Shown here: piece by piece, positions 8,947-18,431 of the stretch
How the letters are laid out: every line of letters begins with the position of its first letter
Position numbering within the stretch: position 1 is the first letter of the stretch
NCBI GenBank assembly: GCA_022414725.1
Contig: CM039464.1
Span: 6,314,814-6,378,813 of the forward strand
Direction of reading: 5' to 3'
From: Microglena sp. YARC
Lineage: Eukaryota; Chlorophyta; Chlorophyceae; Chlamydomonadales; Chlamydomonadaceae
DNA length: 64,000 bases
Notes under the pieces: model-generated
What the model saw: only the letters and a program-made list of their open reading frames with translations
Databases searched by the model: none
Told to the model about the DNA's origin: nothing
Translations under genes and position numbers: made by a program

Positions 8947-10227
8947 ATGGAGGGCCAATCGATGTTCAATTGGTTTTGCCGCAACAAGATCAATTGTCAG
9001 AGTATACTCGACATATCCATTCCCATAGTTATCACCGATTCGAAAGGACGCATGTTGAGATACAATGCATCTTTTTCAAGAATCATAGATGTGCATGATG
9101 GACAAAACATATTGCAAAAGCTCTTCCATTCCGATATGGATCGGTTCAACGCCATGATGGAACACATGAAAACTTACAACCATTGGAAAGGGAGAGTTTG
9201 TATCACAACAAACCAAAACATTGAGCAACACATTCAAAAGGTCTCCAGCATTTCAAACATCGCAAACGTGTATCTCTCGCGGGAGTCTTTGAATAGTGTG
9301 AGCATATTTGAGGCATGCATACGGCACATGAAAAACAGAAAGTACATCATGTATTTGTTGAATGTCACGGATGTGTTCCGGATGGAAACCAAAATGGTGG
9401 AATTGCTCGATCAGTACTGCAATATCTTGAAAGGCATTTACCCAAAGCACGTTGTAGAATCGTTGACCAACCCGGTCAAAGGCACCGACATAGTGAACAC
9501 GATCGCGAGGCGTCACGAAAACGTGACCATCATGTTTGCAGATGTTGTCGGTTTCACAAAGGCGTGTACCGAAATGGAGCCAGAACAAGTGATGTCCTTT
9601 CTGAACGTTCTGTTCAAATCGTTCGATGACCTCTTGCACATCCACAACGTGTTCAAACTTGAAACAGTTGGAGATTGCTATGTGGCGGTGGCAGGCATCT
9701 TCGATGAGGCGAACGGGACACCCGGCGAAGGCAACCCCGCAAACGTGACGGTTTGCCAAGCATTCGAGTATGCCAAGAAGATTATGTGCGTGGCGTGGAA
9801 AATCAACATGCCCACCGCCAACAAACCCGTCGACATCAAGATCGGATTACACAGCGGCGCGGTGACGAGCGGCATAATTGATCCGAGACGGCCCCGATTC
9901 TGCTTCACGATGAACACCGCGAGCAGAATGGAGTCGACATCGTTGCCCGGACATATTCAAGTCAGCGAAGAGGTGTACTCGTTGTTGAGCCAAGAAAACA
10001 AAAGCGATTTCAAACAACAGACGATCAACGCCAAAGGAAAAGGCAAAATGTGCACGTACATCATGGACTGCAAAGAGTTACCATTGTCGCATGTGCCGGT
10101 TTACAATGGTACACACACCGAATTGTTGTCCTTCTTTAATTTTGCAAGAAACACGTTCATGATGCATCAATCCAACACACCTTCCGTGATGTGCGCCGAC
10201 GCGATATGTTGTACGCCAATGGAATGA
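8947..10227 (+). CDS. PAS-domain class III nucleotidyl cyclase, probable guanylate cyclase, 426 aa
   Basis: An N-terminal PAS-like sensor (about residues 20-60, IVITDSKGRMLRYNASFS) is followed by a helical linker and a class III cyclase domain (about 185-375). Visible catalytic features: metal Asp in IMFADVVGFT, second metal Asp in LETVGDCY, and the Asn/Arg pair in NTASRMES. The Glu of LETVGD and the Cys of PRFCF are the residues that select guanine in guanylate cyclases, so cGMP is the likely product. The loop between PRFCF and MNTASR is about three residues shorter than in typical family members (usually FGDT). No membrane segment is visible, so it is probably cytosolic. Divergent from R2 across a 114-bp spacer. 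Such signalling enzymes are rare in viruses. Confidence 0.88.
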   Translation: MEGQSMFNWFCRNKINCQSILDISIPIVITDSKGRMLRYNASFSRIIDVHDGQNILQKLFHSDMDRFNAMMEHMKTYNHWKGRVCITTNQNIEQHIQKVSSISNIANVYLSRESLNSVSIFEACIRHMKNRKYIMYLLNVTDVFRMETKMVELLDQYCNILKGIYPKHVVESLTNPVKGTDIVNTIARRHENVTIMFADVVGFTKACTEMEPEQVMSFLNVLFKSFDDLLHIHNVFKLETVGDCYVAVAGIFDEANGTPGEGNPANVTVCQAFEYAKKIMCVAWKINMPTANKPVDIKIGLHSGAVTSGIIDPRRPRFCFTMNTASRMESTSLPGHIQVSEEVYSLLSQENKSDFKQQTINAKGKGKMCTYIMDCKELPLSHVPVYNGTHTELLSFFNFARNTFMMHQSNTPSVMCADAICCTPME

Positions 10228-10273
10228 TGTTTGTTTTGTAAGCATATTGTATTTCTTCGATATATAAGTAAAC

Positions 10274-11824
10274 ATGTACAGCCTGAAAGGTCGATTCAAC
10301 TCAAACAACCTCCGCACAAACATCATCCAGGGATTTGGCACGAACTCCCCCGTCCTTAACATCGATCTTGCCAACCCCAAGATCACATTCAACCTGCAGA
10401 CCGACACCGATGTGGTCCTCCAGCGCACCACCGATGCCAAGCCAGCATTCAAGACCCACAATGACAGGTTCTACCTGGAGACTGGTGTCACGGACGGACA
10501 GCGCGTCGCCCTGGCGACTTCCGACTCTTCAACTACATTGACATCGTCCACTCCAAGATACAACCTGTCCAGCCAATCGACAAGCTCAAGTCTCGATGTT
10601 CGCCTTGCCAGCGTTGAAGACGCGAACGGGACTACCGTCAACAAGACAACTCTAGCGAGCGTTGGCTCCGGCTCCAACAAAACCGAGCTGCAGGCGCACG
10701 CATCGTCCGTGTCAATCGTCGCACCCGACGGCGCGCAATTCAAGACCGCGCATGTCGAGGTACAAGATCCATCCGCGACCACGCGCAAAGTTGCATTGAA
10801 ACACGACCTTGTCTCAGACAAACTCGTGATCAATTCTGAAAATGACTACGCATATGGCGTTGCTCTACCATCGGCGCTGGCAATCCAGTCAACTGCATTC
10901 ACGGTTAGCGATAGCAGGTCCGTTGGGTTCGGTACGGACTCCCCCGTCTCCAAGCTCCACGTGAGTCTTCCTTCAGAAGTCGAGACCCACGACGTGCAAA
11001 AGTTTGCATTGACCGCCGCGTCGCTCGTCGACCTCAAGTCCGCCGCCATCAGCTTTTCAGACCCAACGGTGACCGCGACACGCCAGGCGTTCAAGCACGA
11101 CGTTCAAGTGAACGCCCTCATGATCAATGACCTTTTGGACTTCGACAGCATCAACTTCGGCACAAACAACCTCGTCATTGACAATGTTGGAAATTCTAGG
11201 TTCAACTCTACCGCGCTCACCATCGTCGGTGACCGCGTGGGTGTGGCGACAGCGACCCCGGATTATGCACTGGATGTCGCAACGGATGCACGTGTGGCGG
11301 GCAACTTGTACGCATCATCCATTGTTGCTGATGAAGGGAAGGACCTATATTTCAAGAGCCCTAACAGCATCACCCTCGATGCCAAAGAAATCAACATGAA
11401 AGGCACCATCAACGTTGTAAACAAGAGCGAAGTCGATATTGAGGACTACTTGCTAGTCCTTGCCAAACAATCGGAGGGCGCGAACTCGACGGACGTCGCG
11501 ATCGACGGAAGCGGTATCAAGCTTGACCACAGGTTCCAGAACCTGCCCTCCAGCGTTGACCCGGCCTCCGTTGAGCAATCGTTTAGGTGACGCGCGAAAG
11601 ATGGCTGGTACAATGTAGACGGCACGTCCGTTGCCAACCCGAACAAATCGCGATGGGAGCTTAGCGGAGGCAACTTTATGATCAAAGGGGCCGGCGGTTG
11701 CAGCTACATGTTCTCCGTGGACCCCGTGTCTTGCGAGCTACAGCTGTACAAGGTGGCGGTTGACCCGGTGACAATGGAGGAGACTTCCACGTTGGTCGGT
11801 GTCTTTGGCGAATTCAACGGTTGA
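10274..11824 (+). pseudogene. fibre-like protein with in-frame TGA, 516 codons
   Basis: A beta-rich Ala/Ser/Thr/Asp protein with repeated short motifs, starting at ATG 10274 behind an ATATATAAG leader. The frame is stopped by TGA at 11588-11590 and continues in frame to TGA 11822-11824. The downstream part contains the SRWELSGGNF module shared with the fibres at 5948 and 20586, so the gene is one unit with a nonsense codon, most simply CGA to TGA. The stem has GIGT-like FGTDSPVSKLHV and VGVATATPDYALDV motifs as in phage and giant-virus tail fibre stems. Confidence 0.78.
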
Positions 11825-11835
11825 GGGATAATATG

Positions 11836-11843
11836 GCATAAAA
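11836..11843 (+). promoter_or_regulatory. candidate viral promoter element GCATAAAA
   Basis: GCATAAAA lies 34 bases before the ATG of the large reductase subunit. Similar GCATAA(A) boxes precede genes near 14,048, 22,587 and 30,256. Their recurrence in short intergenic spacers suggests a shared promoter motif; function is inferred. Confidence 0.35.
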
Positions 11844-11877
11844 GCAACTTGATGAAAGAGTGGTATATACAGCAAGG

Positions 11878-13833
11878 ATGGAAAACATCATCAAACAATT
11901 CTGTCCTCAGTTGCAAGGCGTGGACGGCGACAAGTTGCTCGCAACCGTCAAGAGTTTGCTCCCCGAAAACCCAAATGACGACGATTACGTGAATGGAGTC
12001 ATCAACACATGCAGCAGCAAGCTGGCTGACCATCCAGATTACGACGTCATCACGAAACACTTATTTTTGACAAACCTGTACAAATCGACCCCAAGCACCT
12101 TCTCCGAAGCTGTGGAGATATTGCACAACAATGAGATCCTGAGCGACGAGTTGAAGGAAACCGTCATGTCAAACAAGACAATACTCGATGCGGCCATTGA
12201 CAACTCGCGTGACTACGGACTCACGTATTTCGGATTGAAGACCATGTACAGCACTTACTTGAGCCGCGTGGGGTCAAACGTGGTTGAGCGCCCGCAATAC
12301 ATGTTGATGCGTGTCGCGGTAGGCATCCATGACACAGACATCGAGGCTGCGATCGAGACGTACAACCTCATGTCGCAGCGCTACATGATGCACGCCACGC
12401 CGACGTTGTTCAACGCAGGCACGTTGAAGCCACAGTTTTCAAGCTGCTACCTTGCGCAGGTCAAATCCGACGCCATCGATGGCATCTACGACACACTCAA
12501 GTGGTGCGCCAAGATTTCGCAGCATCCTGGCGGAGTCGGGGTAGCCATCCACAAGATCCGCCCGAAGGGTTCGCGCATCCGAGGCACAAATGGTGTCTCC
12601 GACGGCATCATCCCGATGCTCCGCGTCTTCAATGCCACGGCGCGCTACGTGAACCAAGCTGGCAAACGCAACGGGAGCATCGCCGTGTTCTTGGAACCGT
12701 GGCACGCCGACATTGAAGATTTTTTGCAGCTGCGCAAGAATTATGGCAACGAAGAGTTCCGCACCCGCGACCTCTTCACCGCAATGTGGACTCCGGATCT
12801 GTTCATGAAACGCGTGGAATCGGACGGCGTGTGGACGCTGATGTGCCCTCACACGTGCCCGGGGCTGGACACCACGCACGGCGAAGACTTTGAGAAGTTG
12901 TACGAGTCTTATGAAGCTGCCGGGAAAGGCCTGCGCATGATCCCGGCACGCTCCTTGTGGTACAAAATCGTCGAGAGCCAAATCGAAACAGGCATGCCAT
13001 AAATGCTCTACAAGGACAGTTGCAACGTCAAGTCGAACCAGAAGAACCTGGGCACCATCCAGAATGCCAACTTGTGCACCGAGATCGTCGAATTCACCAG
13101 TCCGGACAAGGTGTCGGTGTGCAACCTGGCGAGCGTTGGCCTGCCGATGTTTGTGGAGAATGGGACCTTCAACTACAACAAGTTGCACGGTGTCGTCAAG
13201 GTCATCACGCGCAACCTGAACAAGGTCATTGACAGGAACTACTACCCCGTGGAGGAGTCAAAGACATCAAACCTCGCGCATCGCCCCATTGGTATTGGAA
13301 TCCAGGGCCTCGCGGACGTGTTCGCGCTGCTGGAGCTGCCATTTGATAGCGTTCAAGCGGCGGACATAAACGAGCACATCTTTGAGACCATCTACCACGG
13401 GGCATTGGAGGCGTCGTTGGAGCTCGCCAAAAAGTACGGCCCTTACAAGAGCTTTCTTGGTAGCCCGGCGTCGCAGGGGCTTCTCCAATTCGACATGTGG
13501 GACAAGGCGCCGTCGGACGAGCGTTACAACTGGACGGCGATGAAGGAGTCTATCAAGGCGCACGGTCTCCGTAACAGTTTGCTTGTGGCGTTGATGCCAA
13601 CGGCCACCACGTCCCAGATCCTCGGTTTCACGGAGTGTTTCGAGCCCGTGACATCCAACATATACAAACGCAAGACGTTGGCCGGAGAGTTTCTGGTAAT
13701 CAACAATCACCTCGTCAACAAGCTGATCAACCTGGGATTGTGGGGTCCCAAGATGAAAGAACGGATTATCACCGAGAGCGGCTCTGTGCAAAACATCGAA
13801 GAAATCCCGGCAGATGCTCGTGTTGCTTCTTAG
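11878..13833 (+). pseudogene. nrdA/RRM1: ribonucleoside-diphosphate reductase large subunit (R1), nonsense codon and truncated C-terminus
   Basis: Class Ia R1 carries the active site for ribonucleotide reduction. Visible motifs: first redox Cys in FSSCYLAQ, GGVGVAIHKIRPKGS, EPWHADIEDFL, then, after a TAA at 13000-13002, the NLCTEI active-site motif and second redox Cys in SVCNLAS, and LMPTATTSQILG. In homologues a Tyr follows ETGMP, so TAC to TAA is the simplest change. The protein then ends at EIPAD plus six unrelated residues. The final region of the family, with the paired radical-transfer tyrosines and C-terminal cysteines, is missing. An N-terminal ATP cone is also not seen. ATG 11878 is used; a GTG at 11860 is in frame. 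Confidence 0.93.
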
Positions 13834-14014
13834 TTTTCTTCTTGGGCTTCTTGGGCTTCACTTCTTCCTCTTCGTCTTCGCTGTCAGAGTCCTTGTTGTC
13901 AAAACTCTCCTGTTTTTTGTTTGAATCGTCACGGAAATATTTTTCCTTGGTGGCGTACATGTAAACGATAAAGATGAAAAACAACACGATCAGATAGAAT
14001 GCTATACGGCTCAT
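13769..14014 (-). pseudogene. small membrane protein truncated at its 3' end by a deletion
   Basis: From ATG 14014 the protein has an N-terminal membrane segment (FYLIVLFFIFIVYMYA) and then an acidic-to-basic low-complexity tail (Asp/Glu run, then Lys-Pro-rich). At about 13,815 the frame runs into the antisense of the truncated reductase gene. Both genes lose their natural 3' ends at the same point, so this is read as a deletion junction; the last 15 residues of the open frame are not original. Family unknown. Confidence 0.55.
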
Positions 14015-14096
14015 TGTTTTGTAATGAGAAAAACTCCTCGCAAAATGGCATAAGGATTGTTCACCCAAGATCATTGAATAACAAACATACACACCA

Positions 14097-15092
14097 ATGG
14101 ACGCCAACATCTGCATTGATCGCATCATCAAGCACGTGCAACCCAAGAACGCGGTTGGCTACATAAAGGTTGCTTCGTTGGCATCCGCTGTTCTGCTTAA
14201 AAAAATAAGCGAAAGGGACGTGAAAGCTCGTTTGGAAAAGTACAAACGTTGGTCCAAAATTATGAAGGACTTGCAGAGCATTCCTCACATAGAGCAACGG
14301 TCGGAGGAATGGTACCAGATGCGATGGAGCCTCATCACGGCCAGCGATCTGGCTCAATGTTTGGGCGATGGCAAGTTCGGCACTCAGGATGATTTTTTCA
14401 TGAAAAAATGCGACGAAGCCACGTCTCGCTCCGCCTTGCCTAACGAGGCGCCCCTCATTTGGGGCATCAAGTACGAACCGGTGGCCGCTGCGATCTATCA
14501 AAATAAATTGGGCGTGAAGCTGATCGAGTTCGGACTGCTGCAGCATCCCAAGCACGCATTCATCGGCGCCTCTCCCGACGGCATCACCGATGGCGGCATC
14601 ATGGTCGAAATCAAGTGCCCGTGGCGTCGGAAGATCAAGAACGAAGTGCCCCTACAATACTACTACCAAGTCCAGTCGCAATTGGACGTATGCGACCTGG
14701 ACGAGTGCGATTTCTATGAGTGCGGCTTCAAAGAATACAAGGACGAAGGGGAGTTCATGCAAGACACTTCCGACAACGAGAAAGGGATCATAATCGAGCT
14801 GCCCGGTTACACCTACATCTACAGCGACATCCATTGCCAGAGCCACGCCGAGCTTGTTGCATGGAAGAACCAGCAAGCGGTTGTAAAGGGCGCTAAAACG
14901 ACCTATTGGTACCTTGATATCATGAGCATCCAGAGGGTGTACAGGGGAAAAACATTCATCGACGCCAAGTACGACGCCGCTTCCATTGTTTGGCAGAAGG
15001 TGCTGAAGTTCCGCGAGGAGCTACAAGATGGACACGTCGACGAGGCCGATGCCGAGGCGATCGACCCCACTTGCGTGTTGGAGTCGGACTGA
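14097..15092 (+). CDS. YqaJ-like viral recombinase / lambda-type exonuclease, 331 aa
   Basis: A PD-(D/E)XK nuclease of the YqaJ/lambda-exonuclease group, which resects DNA ends in viral recombination. Motifs seen: the family opening RSEEWYQMRW...ITASDLAQCLG near residues 65-85, GIKYEPVA, the catalytic GASPDGI (near 158) and EIKCPW (near 170), followed by YYYQVQSQLDVC. The frame is intact and the length normal. A GCATAA box at 14048 precedes it. It is convergent with the 15093 gene; the two stop codons are directly adjacent. Confidence 0.88.
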   Translation: MDANICIDRIIKHVQPKNAVGYIKVASLASAVLLKKISERDVKARLEKYKRWSKIMKDLQSIPHIEQRSEEWYQMRWSLITASDLAQCLGDGKFGTQDDFFMKKCDEATSRSALPNEAPLIWGIKYEPVAAAIYQNKLGVKLIEFGLLQHPKHAFIGASPDGITDGGIMVEIKCPWRRKIKNEVPLQYYYQVQSQLDVCDLDECDFYECGFKEYKDEGEFMQDTSDNEKGIIIELPGYTYIYSDIHCQSHAELVAWKNQQAVVKGAKTTYWYLDIMSIQRVYRGKTFIDAKYDAASIVWQKVLKFREELQDGHVDEADAEAIDPTCVLESD

Positions 15093-16151
15093 TCACAAGC
15101 TCAGAATCTTCCTGTTGCGCTTGCTTGACACGGAGAACCCGCTAATGCTCACGTCGTCGTTCAGCTCGGACATCTCCTCCCTTGATGCGTTGCTGAACAC
15201 CTCGACACGATGGTGCGATTGCGGTTCAAAGTTTTGCGACTCTTTCAGGATCTGGTCGAAGTTACTTGGCCCCCTCATTTTTCCGACAGGTTTTAGGACC
15301 TCCCTGGGCGGCGCATCTCCGCCTCCGCCAAAAATGTTTGACATGAATCCGGCCAAGCCGGACGCGATGTTCCCGACGCCCCTGTTCTCCTCCTTGACGT
15401 TTCCCGCCATTGTGCCCATCGCTGCGGACGCGAATTGCTTCATCAGCGCTGGGTTCTCTTTTAGCACCTGGTCCATGCCCGGCAGGCTGTTTTTGAACAG
15501 AGTGTTTGTTAGGTGAGCCATTACGGCGCTTCCGGACAAGGACATGAGCAAGCGCATCTCGGCCGGCATTTTTCCCTTGGTCTTCCACTTGTCGTAGAGC
15601 TCCTCAAAGATGTCGGCCATGTCGGTTATGTTCTCTTGCACCTTCTCGGACCATCCGTTGAGGTTGACCTTCAGGGGGTCGAACTTGTTGTTCAGGTATT
15701 CGATGCCCAACACCGCTGCGATGACCATCTTGCGCTGGAAGGCGATCGATCCATCGACGCTCCTGTCACGCTTGACGCGTTCGTATTCGACACGCATCTC
15801 CGCCAAGTCCGAAGTCATGTTGAATTGTCTCGGCAATTTGAACCCCTTCTTGTGGAGACGATCGAACTGATACAATATCTCACGTTTCTCGGCGATCAAG
15901 TCTTCTGTATCGTACCGTGGCGTGGAAACCCGTTGTGGTGCATACGTCGGTTGCGGCGCGAACTCCTCCGCTTGCGACGAGAGCACCGACATCGCGTCAT
16001 CGCTTTCGTCAACTTGGACATCGTCGATGTCCTCGCTAGTTTGTCGCATGCTCTTGAGAACATTGTCCACTTCGGATGTTATGTTGTGGGCGGGTTGCTT
16101 AGTTGGGACAGCGTCAATCAGCGCATCCATTTCGAAGTCTGATGCATCCAT
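15093..16151 (-). CDS. hypothetical protein, 352 aa
   Basis: Start chosen at ATG 16151 (MDASDFEMD); an upstream in-frame ATG exists only within the promoter-like spacer. The first 90 residues are acidic and disordered, the middle is helical (DRLHKKGFKLPRQF, LNNKFDPLKVNL), followed by a Gly-rich FMSNIFGGGGD region and a Ser-rich basic tail. The profile resembles the unassigned virion or virus-factory proteins common in giant viruses. No catalytic motif seen. Confidence 0.7.
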   Translation of the reverse strand: MDASDFEMDALIDAVPTKQPAHNITSEVDNVLKSMRQTSEDIDDVQVDESDDAMSVLSSQAEEFAPQPTYAPQRVSTPRYDTEDLIAEKREILYQFDRLHKKGFKLPRQFNMTSDLAEMRVEYERVKRDRSVDGSIAFQRKMVIAAVLGIEYLNNKFDPLKVNLNGWSEKVQENITDMADIFEELYDKWKTKGKMPAEMRLLMSLSGSAVMAHLTNTLFKNSLPGMDQVLKENPALMKQFASAAMGTMAGNVKEENRGVGNIASGLAGFMSNIFGGGGDAPPREVLKPVGKMRGPSNFDQILKESQNFEPQSHHRVEVFSNASREEMSELNDDVSISGFSVSSKRNRKILSL

Positions 16152-16189
16152 CGTTCCGTAAAACCTATATTGTCGGCACAAGTTTTATA

Positions 16190-17143
16190 TCATCTGCTAG
16201 GCGCGTGCAACCATTTTGTTAGAGCACCTTCGCATTGTGCGCATATATCATAGTTGTCTTTTTCATCGGCCACGATGTTTCTCACGACATCTTGCGGATC
16301 GTCCGCAAGTCTTCCGATGACCCGGTACCTATACGCGTTCATGACTTCCACCGGGGGCGTGTACCTGCCGATTTCTTTGTATTTTCACACCTCCTTGAAC
16401 CTCTCGTGTTTCAGAACATATGCACATACGTTGAGGTGCAGACTCACGAAGTCTTGTGCGGCCAACAATTTGCACATCGCCTCAATGTTGTGTTTTAACT
16501 CCGGCCCGATGTTTCCGCACTGTATCTTGTTGCGCGAACAGTTGCAACCCGGCAGTTTGAAATACCAGCTGTCTTCGTCCAATGTTTCGATCTTGGACAT
16601 CGATATCCCCATATCTTTTACACTTGGCTTGGAAATTTTATGACAAGACGGTTTGCAGTTCTTGCCGAACTTGCAAAAGACCAGGCCGTCAGGAGTTGCC
16701 TTCAAGTTGTAATCCCCAATGTTGACACTTGTCGCGTTGATCTCTATGGAGTCTGGAAAAAGGGCGAGGCGCGAGTTCCCATACTTGTTGGATATGCTGA
16801 GCGATTGGGAGTTGTCGTCAAACATGATTTGCGCTTTCCCCAGATTAATCGAAGAGTTTGTGGTACCGTTCACGGAGATGCTCTAGGAAGCTTGGTCCGT
16901 CGAGGACTCGGTGGTGATCACAGCATAAGGGTCGTGGGCGTAGTATGCAAACTTCGTGTCGACATCCTTTGCAAACGACTTCATCGTTGATTCTACGCCG
17001 TTGATCGTGCTCGAATATTCACTTGTCTTCTCCTCCAATGTTTTCGATATCTTGCTGTAAGAAACAATAGCATAAACGACCGCTGCGATCACCAAACCAA
17101 TAGTCACGCTTATCAGCACATCGAATATCAACGCGCCCTTCAT
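16190..17143 (-). pseudogene. membrane-anchored protein with two in-frame stops, 317 codons
   Basis: From ATG 17143: an N-terminal membrane segment (LISVTIGLVIAAVVYAIV), a coiled-coil-like stretch, then a TAG at 16883-16885. The same frame continues with no ATG through a beta-rich part and a Cys cluster (FCKFGKNCKPSC, PGCNCSRNKIQC) to a TGA at 16385-16387, and again continues in frame to a TGA at 16190-16192 with a further CAQC motif. The continuous open frame, the absence of start codons after each stop, and the end just before the next gene's promoter support one gene with two nonsense mutations. Function unknown; several Cys pairs hint at a structural or disulfide-bonded protein. Confidence 0.72.
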
Positions 17144-17167
17144 ATAATATTGGTGCCAAAATCAAAC

Positions 17168-17587
17168 ATGGTTGCCGAAAAGCCAATTATCACATTCCGC
17201 GCGTTTGCCAGGAACTATCACGAAGCTTCCTGGAATAGCAGGTTGTATCGTTACGAAACCTGTTATTCGAGTTGCGATGGTTTGGCGGGCGTAGTGTTGA
17301 CGAGCGCCCATCACTCGAATGGTGGGACTTCTTGGAGCATTTCCATTGTTGAAAAAACATGCGATGCTGAGATGAGCGACACGATCACATTTGAACGTTT
17401 ATACGAGGATACATGATGCGTGTATTATCAAAATACAACAAATGGCATCGCTTTGCTCGTGTCGCCCACCGATAACCGCGTCGTCCCGTTGCGCACGTGC
17501 AAGATAGCGGAGCATAAAAGAGGTCCTTCAAGTCCAATCCAAGCCGGGCCCGTGCAAAAACAACAACGCATTCCGTGGCGTGTATGA
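17168..17587 (+). pseudogene. hypothetical protein with in-frame TGA, 139 codons
   Basis: Starts at ATG 17168, divergent from 17143 across a 24-bp AT-rich spacer. The frame stops at TGA 17414-17416 after LYEDT and continues in the same frame with CVYYQNTTNGIALLV to TGA 17585-17587. The second half reads as ordinary protein without its own ATG near the beginning, so CGA to TGA is likely. No family recognised. Confidence 0.62.
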
Positions 17588-17626
17588 GAAAAAAACGTAA
17601 AACGAGTCACCGAGTCACAGAGGGGT

Positions 17627-18361
17627 TTACACCTTCAGATTCCCGAACACACTCGCCAGGTTGTCAGCGGCGCTCTGCTTGGCGGCCTTGGTGCTCTGGC
17701 TTTGGGCCTTGTACTCGGCATAGGACATGAACTTGCCATCGATGCCGTTGGCAAAGACGGTGGGCCACGACTTGGTAGGGCGCTTCCAAAGCCTCATGAC
17801 ATCTTTATCAGAAGACGCCTGGAAGAACTTGTACAGGTAGTGGGACACCGCCAAGCGGTCCTTGGCTTCAACCAATTTCACCTCGATGACATATGCCACA
17901 TACACAGCGATGAAGTGCATGAAGATGTGTAGGAAGGTCAGCTGTGCCGGCTTCTTCAAGCTCGGGTTCTTGTCCTTGTTGGCATTGTAAAACTCGATCT
18001 CGTCCAGCTTCTTTTGCACTGTCTGCGCGATTGTCCGCGCATCTTTGCCACGGTTCTCCTGCACGTAGGGGATGCCCATGATGCCTTTGTAGTCATCGTA
18101 GCTGACCATTTCGAGTCCCTTGCTCATGATGAGCTTGCTCATGGCGCTCCCGGAATCCTTGGGATCGTTGATGGGGATCATGTCCTCCTCGGAGTCGTAA
18201 TCGACCTCTGCGTGAGGTGTAACGTTAGAGGGGGGTGCAACCATGTAGCTAACCTCAGACGAGCTTCCGCTTTCCGTAGGCAAGAACGACTTCTGTTCCT
18301 TCATGCGCTTCTCCAGCGCCGCCTGCATTTGAGGGGTTGCCTTGATAGTCTTGCCCACCAT
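17627..18361 (-). CDS. hypothetical protein, 244 aa
   Basis: Intact frame from ATG 18361. A basic N-terminus and a disordered Ser/Asp-rich part (to about residue 75) precede a helical domain rich in aromatic residues (LHIFMHFIAVYVAYVIEVKLVE) and a C-terminal domain with SWPTVFANGIDGKFMS. The hydrophobic helix at about 150-170 could be membrane-associated but is interspersed with His and Glu. No family recognised. Confidence 0.7.
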   Translation of the reverse strand: MVGKTIKATPQMQAALEKRMKEQKSFLPTESGSSSEVSYMVAPPSNVTPHAEVDYDSEEDMIPINDPKDSGSAMSKLIMSKGLEMVSYDDYKGIMGIPYVQENRGKDARTIAQTVQKKLDEIEFYNANKDKNPSLKKPAQLTFLHIFMHFIAVYVAYVIEVKLVEAKDRLAVSHYLYKFFQASSDKDVMRLWKRPTKSWPTVFANGIDGKFMSYAEYKAQSQSTKAAKQSAADNLASVFGNLKV

Positions 18362-18431
18362 TGTGTTGGTTTAAAGAGAGAGAGTTGCTTGATGAGAGAG
18401 TTACAATGGAATGGGCTTGTCATGACCGAAA

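Noticed and set aside
12439..13188. 249-codon minus frame over the large reductase subunit
   Set aside because: Antisense of a clear R1 gene; the codon pattern explains its openness.
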